Assembly (NCBI GenBank): GCA_008694505.1
Contig: VZDJ01000623.1
Location: 14,224,988 to 14,288,987 of the forward strand
Direction: 5' to 3'
Source: Cyanoderma ruficeps
Lineage: Eukaryota > Chordata > Aves > Passeriformes > Timaliidae
Length of the DNA stretch: 64,000 nt
How positions within the stretch are numbered: the first letter of the stretch is position 1; each line of letters opens with the position of its first letter. Below are positions 46,366 to 59,820 of the stretch, one piece after another. The notes beneath the pieces are model-generated. The model searched no databases. It saw nothing but the letters and a program-made list of their open reading frames with translations, and was not told the origin of the DNA. The position numbers and the translations under genes were made by a program.

Positions 46366-47769
46366 TGAAGGATAAGAATTGCTGTTGTGGTACTCCAAAA
46401 CCAGGGAATAGTTACATTTGTGGACAAAAGTCCACAAGACCTTTTGTGGACAAAGGTTTTTTCAGTGGGACAACAAAGATTATGTCTTGACAAAGATTAA
46501 TGGATTAATGGGCCATATTCTACTTTTTAATAGCAAGTTCTCCCTAACAAGAAAGGGTATTTAAGACTTGTAGTTAGCTTCATGTGTTCAATCTTGAATC
46601 TTAATTCCTCCCTCACAAGGTACTTCTACTGATTGCTATTTGAAACAGGAAACTTCTGGTTAGTACACATCTGTATTTCAATACAAGTTTTACCTTCATA
46701 TTCTTCCTGTAATATGATAATGATAAAGCAAAAGAACATAAGGTCTTTTAGTTGTGTGTGACCCAGCTCCAGTTAACATGCCCAGTATTTTTTCATATTT
46801 TTCCTGTCCAAAATATTGTCCTATATTCAAGTTTTGTTTCACTGTATGCAGAAGGTTTTTAATCTACATCTTTGCCACAAAAACTAAAAGGAGAAGAGAG
46901 GCATTTTACATTAGTTGTCTTAATTTCCTATATGATAACTCATAATGGCTCATTTTTCCTTTGTGATTCAAATACAAGATCCAAAAGGAAGAGATGACTT
47001 ACACATTTTACTTCATAACCTCAACTTAATTTTTGAGGTTATAATTGACATAAATGTTTCACCACCATTTGCCTTCTCTTTGTGTTTCAACATTATTTAT
47101 TTTTGTATTGAATCTGTATTTTCTTCATCAAGAAATTAAATAAAGGAACAAAGCACTTCAGTCATAGCTAGAAGAATGTTTTCATTGCTTCCATTGCCCT
47201 TTTCTCATGGAAAAAAAGAGGGGTAATAAAAAAAAAAGAAGGAAGAAAACTGGGCTCCGCTTACTTACCAAGACATGCTTACTTTCCTGTGGGAGATTTT
47301 CAAATTATGATCAAAATTATGATTTATGTGTCCTAACCACAATTCTGAATATCACTGTTGACTTTGTGAAAGTTTTATTGTTCTTCTGGAAATCTGTTTT
47401 CCTTCCTCACTTGTAGCACTACACTTAAAATGCATGCAGCCATGCATGTACATGTATTTTTCTGCTGATGCATAGACAGGATTCTGCAGCAGTATTTGTC
47501 TAAGCCTTAAAATTATAGAATGTGTTGTGAGCATGACTGACATTAAGTTAAGTTGCAGACCTGTATATCTTGTTTCTTACGGCAATTTTAAAAAGAGGTC
47601 CTGATTATGTAAAGAGATGCCTCACTGTCAGAGTCCTCTGACCATTTAATCAGCAGGCAGCAGAGCCTACAGAGCAGAAAGAAATACTTGGTAGCTTATC
47701 ATGACAGGTGAGAGAAATTACTTGGATTAATACTTTATAAATATTTTTAAATATTTTTAAACCATTGGG
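46366..47769. other. AT-rich noncoding DNA
   Basis: Apart from the hairpin at 46418-46437 and an alternating purine-pyrimidine stretch with ATGCATGCA and TGCATGTACATG words (47430-47456), nothing is recognised. Confidence 0.5.
46418..46437. repeat. Perfect hairpin beside CR1 breakpoint
   Basis: TTGTGGAC, four A bases, then GTCCACAA form a perfect 8-bp stem with a 4-base loop. A third copy of the same word, TTTTGTGGACAAAGG, follows at 46442-46456. Confidence 0.9.
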
Positions 47770-47793
47770 GAGAGAGAGAGAGAGAGAGAGAGA
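47770..47793 (+). repeat. (GA)12 microsatellite
   Basis: Twelve uninterrupted GA dinucleotides, the longest perfect dinucleotide run in the window. Likely polymorphic. Confidence 0.97.
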
Positions 47794-48529
47794 CCTTAAC
47801 AGGCAGGGAGAGTTTGCATGCCTCATGTTCATCCTCCATGAGTCCAGGAGAGTGCTGAGTTGGGGATAGCAGTCAGAGCCACTAGAAGTTTCACAAATTG
47901 TTTTAAATCTTGTGAAGAACAGCTGCTGCCAATATCTGCTCCCTTCATTTACTGGATTTTGAATCAGGGCCTGATTTTCTTCACCCTTACTGTCTTGCCC
48001 ACTCCACCAAAGTCATCCTCNCCAACTCTAAATATTTGTGTGCAAGATTGTCACACTGATTTTCATGTAGTCAAGACAAAAGAAGTGAGCATTCCCCACA
48101 GGCAATTCATCTTGCACTAGTAGCTCACCTGACCAAGTACTATGTGTTCAAGTTGTCTGGATTCCCAAATATTATTCCTTTCATACAGTTTTTACAGCAT
48201 TTTGTTAGATCCATTAAGCATTATTAGCATATAGACTTAAAAAGGAGAAGAAAGGGAATATCAGTACAGGAACGTACACTTAGATTTAGCAGACATAAGA
48301 CTGCATTCTTTTCCCCAGTTGGGGTAAAAGAAAGGTGTTGCAGAAGCCAGATTTCAGCAACATTTTGAGAACAAGCAAAGTTAAAGAATGAAACAGGTCT
48401 TAATAAAGCAACTGAGGTGTCAGAGGAAACAGGAAAGGCTGAGGATGACCACCAGGATCAACTGACAGTTTGGATCATTTGACCAGTCCATGGTGGTGAG
48501 GCAGATCTGAGACCTCTTTGAGAATGGTC
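47794..48529. other. Noncoding DNA with one N
   Basis: Contains an open frame at 47860-48120 crossed by an unresolved base (48021), with no splice context or recognised protein. No repeat recognised. Confidence 0.45.
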
Positions 48530-48800
48530 AAGACTCAGGATGTTGTCCTTCATCTGGGCCTAAAGGCACCTGCAGGCAGGCACTCATGTGCAGGGCAGCA
48601 GGAGCTGTAGATCAGGTGGGGCCAAGGCAAGAGCCTCAGCTCAAAGTATCTCCCCGGGCCAGTGCTCCACCCTGGACATGGCTGCCCCATGGCATCTGGG
48701 AGAGTTTCACATGGTGCCTGAGTTCCAGCAGCCAAACTCCTGTAAGAGTGTGGGGTCTGCCACAGGGCAGAAACAGCTGACTGGGAAAAGAGAAATGTTA
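48530..48800. other. GC-rich patch, unidentified
   Basis: A stretch clearly richer in G+C than its flanks, open on both strands (48550-48876 minus, 48586-48806 plus) as expected from composition. The plus strand contains repeated CAGCAG/CAGGCAG words. I recognise no family; a diverged LTR or transposon piece is plausible. Confidence 0.35.
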
Positions 48801-49877
48801 TGCTGAAATGCCATTTAGGTTTTGCAGAATGAGGAGGGAGCAGGCTTACTATTGAATTATTAAAAAAAACCCCCAAAAACCTGAATTCATTTTATCTTGT
48901 AGGTGTTTTATAGGATTGCAAGACATTAAAGAATCAGATAAAATCAAAGTTTCAAATGAAGAATAAAAGTGTGATTTTATTCAGGACTCTTACAGTCCAT
49001 TCGCAGGACAGAGGTAACCCATGACATTTCATCTGAGTAAAGCCGTAGATCACATACTCCCACATACGTAGATCATGGGGCCTTACTGCTGATGCAGCTT
49101 TGCCTATTTCTACTTTTTATAATGATGGATCTTTATTAATTTCACTCATACACTGCCCTAATGTCATATTTCCTTATTCCATCTTTTATGCTGGAAGGGC
49201 CAAAATATTTTCATAATTTTATCTTGCAAGTTCTCCTGTAATATTTAGCAACTTTTTCTCTATCTTGGGCTCTAAGGTCTTCTTTGACTTTGTTTAATGG
49301 AAATATTTGAAGTTTCAGACAATGGAAATCTCATTTCTATCCCTTATCTCACTTTCTTTTATAATTCCTTTTGCTGTAGGGCACAGCACTTTGGAGAGAA
49401 AGTTTCTGAATAGTTAGGTAATTAAGTCCTTGATATGATAGCTCTGTGTGCACTCCTTCTGTTCTTTTCTCTCTCCTTAAATAGTTTCATGTCATATTCA
49501 TATTAACTTTTTTCTGTGACGGTCCTCTTTAATTCCAGCTATGATACTTTATCACAGCAGCCTCTCTCCGGCTTGGTGTACCAAAGCAGTCCCTGCAGTG
49601 ATCTTTGCCAGAGTCATGAAAGCATTCTACTCTCTACTGACACAATGCTAGTTTTTGAAAATATTCTTGCAGCTGACTGTTTGAACAGAAAGATGTAGGC
49701 CAGTACACATCAAGATTTCTTCCACTAATATGGCATTTCAGTTTCATGGTGAAGTAAAAATTTTTAATGGCGACCTTTATAAATACATCATGGCTGCAAT
49801 GTTTTAATTTTCCATTTTTAGACAATAACCAATGTTACCTATTTAATCTGAGCCAATGGTGTTCAGTACCAGACAAG
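48801..49877. other. AT-rich noncoding DNA
   Basis: No recognised gene or repeat. Confidence 0.5.
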
Positions 49878-49917
49878 ACTTAAAAAAAATTTTTTTTTTT
49901 TTTTTTCAAAAAAATGC
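49878..49917. repeat. A-run/T-run low-complexity hairpin
   Basis: A8 followed directly by a T run of about 18 bases and then CAAAAAAATG. The adjoining A and T runs could form a simple hairpin and are prone to length error. Confidence 0.85.
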
Positions 49918-52900
49918 CAAATTAAACTGGAAGAGACAACACATACATGAGTATAGATGAAACAAAAGTAAAAGTTTACTATTCCCTGACTGACTTCAAG
50001 GAAGTTACAGACAGCAGATCAAAAACCCAAATGATGTAAATTGCTATAATTTTATCAGTGCATAAATCATGTGTACATCATGTGTATCACCACACCTGAA
50101 AGATCACTATATTATATGTGATCTTGTTGAATGTTGTTGTAATTGCTCCATGGTTTTTGGGTTTTTTTTTGTTCCAAAGCAAAAGGATCATCTTATTCTC
50201 CTTGCACATATATTTGTGCTGAGGGGAATCCAGTCCAGTTGAGGAGAATTATTTGATAGAAGAGTGGTCATTTCCTGGACCTACTCCAGAAGACTGAATT
50301 CTCATGTGCTGTTGAACAGAAGCTAAGTTGCACATCTTGATTCAATAGCTAACTCTGTGTTATCTACATGTCCACAGCTAATACAGACTTCCATACCTTT
50401 GTGTTGTTTCATCACCATTATGAGTAGCTACATGTTGTGCTGGTCATTTGTAAATGAGATATACTGCTTCATCAATAAGACACTGGAATGAAATTCCCTA
50501 ATCTCCCACCCTTAAACCAGGATCTGATTTACATGAATACTACACTTCTACACTACTACACTTCTTCTGTGCAGCCTGCTCTTCTGGTTTGTCTTCAGAT
50601 CTGGATTGTATTTGAGTGTTTCTTACACATGGTGGTTGTATAAACCTCCTGAACATTGACATTCAATATTATTAGCAGTACTGTGTACAGTCAGAAACAT
50701 GAAATAAGAAACAGAGGTCTAATCAAGAAATCCAAGTTTCTTGCCATTCAGACAATTAGGCCCCAGTTTTACAGGGGGCTGTTGCAGATGGTATCTCTGT
50801 TACTTGAGAACCTTTCTCTTCCTTCATTGTTTTAAAAGGCAAAGGCTCAGATGTGCTACACTTCTACCTCAGTATTGGTGGAAAATATTTTGTTACTGTC
50901 CTGCACTTTCTGTAGATGAGTGTTTATTATTTTTCAGCCTCTGGGATTCTTACATTTCTGAGCAAATTTTAAAAAAAAACAAAAAAACAAAACACAACAA
51001 ACTGCCCCACACAGTTTAATGTGAATTGAATTAAAGGGCAGGGTCTTGATCAGAATTTCAGATGTACAGTTGCAAAAGAAACATTTAAAACCCAGTTCCA
51101 GGGAAGAACTTATGTGTTTAATCTTTAGCTGTTTCTGTCTTTCATCTCTCTCCAAAAGCTCTCATTTCTTCCCTTCCACTTCTGCCTGACTCTGAAGGTT
51201 TTCATAACACAACCTCTCTCTTTCTTCATGTGGAACTCCTCCTCCTTCCTCTGCCTTTATTCTTACTTCTCTGCCTGTTTCTTTTTTAAAAATAAATTCA
51301 GACTCGGAGTCTATATAAAATAGTTGTGGTAATTTCTATGGGTTTTTATCTCTTCTGATCTTCACAGCTGAGAATTTCCTTCCTTTTTACCCTCTACTTG
51401 CTCACATCCAGTGACTGAATTTGTCCCTGCTCCTTCTGGGTTTGTCTGAATTTCTATTTCTATCCCTTCCCCTCATTATTATGTTCTTTTGCAGTTGGTG
51501 GCAGCTGTGCAGTTTCAAGAATTTTCAAGGGTGTTACAACATCATGCAATAGTACATTATAAAATTTTCTCAGTGAACAAGGCTCATACCAGATTTAGAA
51601 CTATTAAATTCATGTTTTCCTTATATTTCTGAATTTCTGGTAACATATTGAACATATTCAGAAACTTTTCCTCCCTATCACCTTTTCTGGATTTTTTTTT
51701 GCTAGTGGGCATGCAGCCATGTATCTTAGCTTGGCCTCTTCCTTTGTGTTGTGATAAGGATACCTAATGAATATGGCAGCTTCTTCGAGACAGGCTATTC
51801 CAGTGTCCCAGCTTGGTGTCAAGAAGATAAGGAGTGGTTGCTGGCATCATTTCTAAAATTCATCAGCTGATCTCTTCTTATGAGGCAGTTTCTGAATGAT
51901 GGGGATTCATGAAGAATGCTCAGGCAGGTTTAAGCACACAAAGATTTACTGTTGGCTTCTCTAGCTTATAACATACACAGACTTCAACAGTCCAAGTCAC
52001 TTTTGGGGGAAAAAAATGGGAAAAAAAGGAAGAAAGAAACAGAACAAGGAAAGGAAAAACTGATTTCTGATATCTGGAAGGAAGAGTGACAGCACTTTCT
52101 CCAGTGCAACCAGTCATGAGGGTTTGTCATCATGCTTTCTTGCTAGTACTACACACTTTTCATCAGGACTGTCCCCACTCTCTTCCCTGCCCTTGGTTGC
52201 TCTTGTTTCTGATCTTGGTGCCAGCAGGACCATGCAAACAAGAGCAAATGTTACACGTTGGTTTTTTAGCATCTCTGCACATAAAGGGTTGAACAGTATT
52301 TTTCAAGTATTTCCATGAATATTATTTTGTTGTGCCCCATTTTTGTTTTCTCTAATTTAAACTAAAAACTACAAAGGAAGAGTTAAAGAGGGGTGAGTAA
52401 GATAATACTCCCATCCCTGATAACAGTCTCACATGAAACCAGAAAATCAGGGGTTTGCAGCTATCAGGCCATGAGACTGACAACAAGAGCACTGGCTGGG
52501 AATTACAAGGGAAATGCTGCTAGAGCTGCCTTAGCAGCTTCAGAGAAAGGTTACAGAGCTACAAATAAAAAGCCCATAGGTGATTGTTTTTGTTTTTAAC
52601 ATGAGATGTCATGAACTGAACCACTTCAGCACGAGAAGAAAGGAAGGAGGCATTACTAAACATCAGAGACTTGGAATATGAGCCCTGCCTGTTTTGTCTG
52701 GTCAGCTTCAGTTGTCTTTATGAGTTTGTCATGGCATAAATAATTGATGTCACAGGTCTGGTGATATTAAAACAGGTTAATCCATTTACAGTATTGAAAT
52801 TTTCTTATTTATGTGTGTAAATTCTAAATTAACAGTAGTTCTGGGATATTTTAAATACTGACATAGTTAAAAGGAATAATACATATATATGTACAAAGGA

Positions 52901-55900
52901 ATTGTTTAAGTAGCTCAAAAACACCTTAAAAGACAAAGTACTAATATTCATGTAAATTATATTTTGCTCTGCCAGAAATTAAAAGGTTATTTCTAGTAGC
53001 TTTACCTTCATTATTTTCCTCCAAAGGCTTTTTTTTCCCTACAAGCTGAAGGAAAATAAAATATTAAGTTGAAGAAACACATGAGCAGAAATACAGCATG
53101 GAGAGATACTTTTTTTTGCCAAACAATTGACAGCAAAAATATTTAAAAATATTGATAGATGAGGATACATCTATCTTCAATACAAATAATCTGCACTGTA
53201 AGACTGGCATGATGAGGGATTTTATTAGTGCTTTTTGATGGAGAAAAAAACCATGCTCATAGGTTAAAATATGCTTATGTTCAAGACAAAAATAGAGGAA
53301 AAAATATAAAAAGCATTCTAAAGCAATTTTCCTGAAGAAAATTTGCTATCTGAATGATGTGTATACAGAACAAGAGACTGCAATTTCAAAGACCTTATGA
53401 AAATGTTGAATTCTCATCTTAATGTAAATGCATCCAATAAACCCCTGGCTTTTTATATGCCTAAGCAGATTTCAAATGCATTTGAGAGTTGAAACACACT
53501 TTGATTAATTCTTTGGAGATGGAGTCTACTGAAAGTTATTTTGAAAAGGGAAAAAGACCCAGTCAGAGCACATATTAGGTTCTTCAATATCTGAATCTGT
53601 TTCTCTCTTGTGAGGGTGGTCTTAATCAGTCTTGTAGGCTTGGTTCCCTCACTCTAGGCAGAACTGTGTTCTTCATTTCCAACTCAGCAAAATAAGGTTT
53701 CTATATAGAGGAACCCGGTGTTAAGCTGTGGGCCAGATATTCATAGTGACAAACTTTTGCAGATGTTATGAATTAAAGAGAAGTTGTAGCTCTCTGGCCC
53801 CTATGTTTTGTTTGTTTCAATATTTGGTAGAGTACAGTACCTAAATTCACCACTAATTTTTGGTCACTAGGTTGCCAAAGCTTGACCACAATTCCCTCTC
53901 ATTTGTGCTGTTACTCTTCTTAAACTGTAATGTTTTATTTATAAGATGCCAAGCATATTTGTAATGTTTTGCAACCTCCATCATTTGAACTTGCATATCA
54001 TTTATTTTCTGTGTAATTTGATGGTAATATATTATAGTATTTTATTTGAGATTTTGTGGCAAGCTAGTTTAACAGTTTTAAAAGAATGGAGATCAAATTT
54101 CTTTAAGTAGCAATAAAGCAATAGTTAAATACATTTACAAATTAGAAATAGCGTTTTTCAGTGATAAATACTGAAAATGTAAACAAATTGAACATGCTAT
54201 ATTCATGTAAAAAATGTCTTGGAAAAATCCAACCTTGCACATATTTACTCTCTCTAAATCCTGAAAGTTTAGTAAAAACCATACACTTTATTCACTATAA
54301 AACACTGATATCTCTCATAATCTGTTCTGAAAAATGCTGATATACTGATATTTCACTGCCTGTCACCACAGTTGTGAGCAGGGTTGGTGGCCAGAAAATT
54401 GTGATTTTTTTAAAAAAAATTGTGATTACAACCATCACCAGCTGTGTGATGACTGTTCAACCAGTCTGTAGCATAGAAGCACTCATACCACACTGCCACA
54501 CTGGGCCATTTTGGGGTTTTTTTTTCTTTCTTTACCTTTTTGCTCATGGGATATAAAGTTGCTTTACTTTATAAAGTTGAGCTGCTTGCCATGTACAGTG
54601 ACAAAAATATAATACCTAGGAAAGACAAAGCTGGACACTTTATGCAGTCCATTCCTCCAGGGTACTTCCTGCATCCTCAACTGCACATGAGAGAACATTC
54701 CTACCTAATCCCTTGAGAGTATGTCTATCATGTTTATGTTATGTTTATCAAACTTGTCATCCATGAATTTACATAATCTTTTTTTGAACTATAGAATTCT
54801 ATCTGCCCTCAAAAGCTCCAGTGGCAACAAATTATAGAATTTCAATACCTTTTATATGACAACATATTTTATCTATTTTTTTACCGCTTAATAGTTTAAA
54901 AATGCCCTGGAAGCGTTAGTGTTCTAACAATTATTTACTATGTTATTTGTTTTTGTTATTCACCAGCTTCATAATTTTATAAACCCAACCTCCTTCTCTC
55001 TTTGCCAAATGTTTATTTGTAACAAAATCGGTCTGCTCCTGAAGCTATTATCAGATCTTAATGCCTCTGGAACAGCAGCTGAGATCATTCAGCTCTGCCA
55101 ACTTCATACATCTGGATTTTGAGTGGAAACTCCTAATATATTCACATTCTATTTGGGGTAATTTTAAATTCTTTCTTCCAAAAAAAATTTTCCCCAACAT
55201 AATGTATTCAAGGAAGCTCATTATTCTTGAAAGGAATAAAAAAATACAAATTATTTTACAATTTGCATAAATTATAAGTCCTGACAAAGGTTCACACAGA
55301 GCTTGCAAGTGCCAGTTGTATAGAATCTCATTTAAACCAGTAAAAAGAGTACATATCTTGAAACTAAGAGAATTAATTTATAATAGGATACTTGATCTAA
55401 AGTTCATTGCATATTTAAAAGCATAAATAAAAAAAAAATCCAGCCTGGTCTGTTGCTTTAAAAAAAAATAAAAATTATACATCCAAAAGCATATTCCTCA
55501 TGGCTAATTCTTCTTTCCGCTTTTTTTTGTTTTTGTTTTTAATGAAATACTCTGCTAATATATGAACCACGCATTCTCAAAAAAAAAAAAGAATTTTCTA
55601 TTAAATAATTGTTTATTGTGTTGAATAAAATGCAGCAATATGTCACAGAGTCTTCATTTATTAAGATTTTTTTATAGCTTATTATTTGGAAACTTTACAT
55701 GTATATGTGTACATCAAAGGATGAAGCTGAAATGGCACTAATTTCTGAAGGACTGGAATCTTACTAGACTCCTTGGAAACATAAAAAACCCCATAATGTT
55801 TTGATAATTGCAGTTTTGCTTCAAAACCAAATTTCCTCTGTATCATTGTTTTCTAGTAGTTTGATCAGTCATTATATGAACAAAATGGAATTATATAAAG

Positions 55901-57414
55901 GATGGTTCACCCTGTTATCTAGAGTTAGTATGGAAAGCTAATGTTCTGTTCATATTTACAATAATCAAAAATCTAAGAGCCTAAAAAAAATTGTGAGAAA
56001 AACCTAAATAAAAAATTATGTACTTAAGAAATATATCCAGAAAGGAATGTAATAATGTATTTTACACAGCCTTATCTTTGCAGTATTTTATATGTACAAT
56101 TTTGCATCAAAATGTTAAGAGAACTGTGGTGATTCCAATGTTTGAAGTCTTTCTACTTGAAATATAAAATCACATTCCTGTCCACATATGTTTTTTGTAC
56201 AGTTTACCATTTTAATGGAAAATTTATATTTATTGCGTTATATTTTATTTTTCTTCACAGAAATATTTCTGACTACATAATTTTAAAGGCATTACTTTTC
56301 AATAAGCGCAAAGAAGAGAGACACTTAAAAATTCTCTAGGACCTGAAGTCCCAGTAAAAACAGACCATTACTTGAATGTATACAGACTGTGTGTTTCTGA
56401 GACATACTCTCAATCAGATGATAGAATGGTATGCACATGCACATATGGTGATTTTGCTCCAACACATTTCTCTTTCGTGTAGTCAGCAAATGGAAAAGGA
56501 AACTGAAATGCCTGCTCTAATTTGTTTTTAGCAAAGCAATTTGGTAGTTTTAACAAGATAATGCAACAATCCTATATATCACTGGAAAGTCTACATAGAG
56601 AAGCATCTGTTAAGCCACTTATTATATACCTGTCTTGTGAACTGCTCTTTTTTGATTAAAGAAATTAGTTTGTCAGAACAAAGTCTGTTACTTCATGAAT
56701 ATATAATGACAAATTAAATACTCTTACCTGGTTTCCAAAAAAAGCTATGAACATGCTTTCACTGAGCACCTTTGGAAAGGTTATTCATAAGGACTCCTTC
56801 CAGCTTTAATTAATAAATGATACATTGCCTCAGAATCTTGAAATATGAAAACACTATTTTACGTATTGTTTTAAAGGGAATATGGGCACAGATGAGCATA
56901 AGTTTTCTCTGTAAAGCTTCACATTTATTTGTAAATGCAATCCAAATCTGATTAGAGACCATTTGAAAAGCACCCAGAAAGTACATGATTACTAGTCATG
57001 CTGAAGACAGATAAGGTGAAAAATGGAAACTTGGGGTGATTTTGGTTTTCTGCCAGAACTATTAACAACTCTCAGTTCTTACAATGCTCTGTCATTTGAG
57101 CCTGTCATAATCTCAGAGAGATCTATTTTATATTCCCCACATTTCATTAGGAATTGTATTTGTGCTGCTCCATGTGCCTACTTGCAAACTACTGTTGTTC
57201 TGAGTGGAGTACAGCAGCCCACAGAGGACTTGTTTGTGTTGTAAATTTCAAAACCAAAAATATTTTTGATTACACTCTGAGATAACACTGGTTCTGCCAT
57301 CCTGGAGTCTCTAAGTACTGACCCCCAAATATTTTCTGAAACTGCTAAATTTTACATACATTGAAGTGTCTTTTGGTTTTTGACACTGACCATCAAAGAC
57401 TGGCTGAGAAAGTA
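49918..57414. other. AT-rich noncoding DNA
   Basis: About 7.5 kb without a recognised gene. Features are compositional: an A/C-rich tract at 50970-51003, pyrimidine-rich DNA at 51130-51290, and a purine tract at 52010-52065. A GC-richer stretch at 52080-52320 and 52440-52580 has open frames but no exon boundaries that I trust. Alternating words ATACATATATATGTA lie near 52880. Confidence 0.5.
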
Positions 57415-57778
57415 GGTACTGTTCAGCTTGGAGACGTGAATATTTGGGGAGACCTCATAGGAGCCTTTTGGTATCCAAAGAGGGCTTACAAGGAAGCTGA
57501 AGAACAATTCATCGGGATCTGTAGTCATAGGACAACAGGACTGCCTTTAAACTGAAAATGAGTAGGTTTAGATTAGATACTAGCAAGAAATTTTTTTACT
57601 GTAAGGGTGGTGAGACACTAGAACACATTGTGCAGAGAGACTGTGGATGTTCCCTCCCCGGAAGAGTTCCACACCAGGTTGGATGGAGCTCTGAACAACC
57701 TGCTCTAGAGAAGGGCATCCTTGCCATTTAAGTTTCCTTCCAGCCCAAACCATTCTGTGATTCTACGATTCTATTGAA
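57415..57778 (+). mobile_element. CR1 LINE 3' tail with end of ORF2
   Basis: Plus-strand CR1 ending in the terminal unit TTCTGTGATTCTACGATTC (57752-57770). The body codes, with breaks, for the last part of CR1 ORF2. A 'GDLIGAF' block lies near 57449, and the RFRLDTSKKFF and VRVVRH blocks occur between about 57566 and 57622. In-frame stops near 57553-57555 and 57623-57625 break it. 5' truncated, as is typical. Confidence 0.9.
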
Positions 57779-59560
57779 CATGAATGGAAATGCAGAATGC
57801 AGCAATTCATGGTGTGCTTAGATTATGTGAATGTGGATCCAAATCTCACTTATGACCAATGATCACAATGGTGTTTAACCTTTGAATATATTTTTCTAAG
57901 GCTAAAATACTGTCTGCAGAGAGTTGTGGTAATTTTACCTTAAAGCTAGTAACGTAAGTGAAAGATGATCACAAAAAAAACTCACCTTCAAATCTGTCAT
58001 GATAGCTCTTGGAACTTATTTCAAACAACATAGTGCAGTGAAGGAAATGCATAGTTTTAATTTGTTAATTTAATAAATTCCACACTAAATTATTTTACTG
58101 TGTCCCTTCAGGTTCACAGCCCAAAGTAGAGGAACGTGCTTGTTTACTCTTTCAAATTGAAAATCATTGATTTCCTTTAGGAATTTGTCCTTGTTGATTG
58201 TGAATGAGTCCAGAATGGTCAACATATTTATTAATAAGGGACACTGTATTTTTGTATTGACAAAGAGCAATATTTCATTTTAGTTGCTCGCATAAAATTC
58301 AATTTAAATAAAGATAATATACAAAGGTGGTTTCCTTTCCCCCATTTTGTAACACAAGTATAAAGAAAGCAAGATCTATCTAAATACCATCTAAACTGGG
58401 ACAGAAGGGATGTTTTGTTAAATATTTTTCAGCATCATTGATCATCCACTCCTAAGTCTATAAAAACAGGCACACAGTACTGCTGCTACTGTACTGCTCT
58501 GGCTTAGAATTGAATCAAATAAAACACTGTCATCCTAACAATTTTTAATCCAGGCAAATTTTCCTGTGTAGATATATAGCATCATCACATAGCACCACAA
58601 GAATAAACTCATATTGTTGATGGGGGTGTTCAGGAGTGAAAAGGAACTGCAAACAAAAACTGCTGATAACAGGGTCTCTGTTAAAACTCTGCCCTAAATT
58701 GTCTTATGACTTGATTGATCAGGCATATTGAAAAATTACATTTCAGACATGCAGTGCAGGGACAGAAGTTGTTTTTATTCAGGTACAGAGGACAAGGTTA
58801 AATGTTCAATTCTTACATAGTTGCATGGGGGTTAAAATATTTTCTTTTCAGCCTGAAGGAAACCAAACATGATTTTCTCCTTTTGGGGAGAATTCTCTAA
58901 CCATAAAACCACAATTTAATCTGAGTAAACACATTAACTATTTTTTTGTGCAAGTAGAAGTGCGAAAATAATGAAGCTGGAAAGGAAAGCCAAGAAATCC
59001 CATATGTCTCTGTTCCAACACAATGATGCAGGTTTTGACCTGCAAGACAGGAATCCTGGAGTTTTGAATCATTACCACAAACCCAACTAAATTCTTGCAA
59101 ATATCCTCTCAGTATATGGTTTGAGGCATATTGCCATAAAGGCCTGAAGTATTTAAACACTCTTTTATGCTATTATGTATATCCTAGAAGAGAAGTTTTT
59201 CAGGAAAGACCTCTTGGAGTAATCACACGTGTGTGTGTATTTTGGGACCGAAGGTGAAACAATGATTGATAATACACTGTCAGTGCAGGATCATGACGAA
59301 CAAAAACTAAAGTTTTTTGGTAGCTGTGGTACGCAAGGGGATGTTAGCAAACAGACTTTCTAGCCAAATTCAAGAAATAAATTTCATTTCTGAGTTTCAG
59401 TGTTCACCACTAAGGTAGTCTACTTCCTGATGCTACAGTATGGTAACTCTACTCCTAAATATACACCCCCAGATTTTAGGAGGTAAGATAGATATCAAAA
59501 GTGCATAAATTTATTTTTCTTCAGAGTTAAGCCTAAAAGAATATTCTGAAGTTTGGGTAA
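57779..59560. other. AT-rich noncoding DNA
   Basis: No recognised gene or repeat. CACACGTGTG at 59224-59233 is a perfect 10-bp palindrome with an E-box core, continued by GT repeats. Confidence 0.5.
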
Positions 59561-59820
59561 AACCAGGATTAGCTAGCTTTTATTCTTTTGAAAGATGTGG
59601 TAATTTTCAGAGCCTGCACACGAATCAATGCTGCTAATTACTGCTAATTTAAACAGACGTCTAAGACGTGCTGCTGTATGTTCTCCACTACCAAGTGTTT
59701 CTATATAATTTGTATAAAGCTGTGAAGGCACTGAGGAACTATAATCATGCTGAGCCACTGGACATAATTACTACTGCCTTTTTGTGTAACATCATTAATT
59801 TTGCCCTAGTTTTAAGGGTC
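59561..59820. promoter_or_regulatory. Possible conserved noncoding element with homeodomain-like sites
   Basis: CTGCTAATTACTGCTAATTT (59631-59650) is a direct repeat of CTGCTAATT. Further TAATTA or TTAATT cores lie near 59766 and 59795, and AGACGTCTAAGACGT lies at 59656-59670. The composition is balanced and the stretch includes a 61-codon minus-strand frame (59573-59758) with no exon signals. Texture and motif density resemble vertebrate developmental enhancers; this is inference. Confidence 0.3.

Noticed and set aside
48550..48876. 108-codon minus-strand frame
   Set aside because: GC-rich patch open on both strands; no domain, no splice context.
52455..52583. Possible exon between TTTGCAG and AGGTGATT
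   Set aside because: Weak acceptor and a non-consensus donor; amino-acid content (alanine-rich) is not diagnostic.
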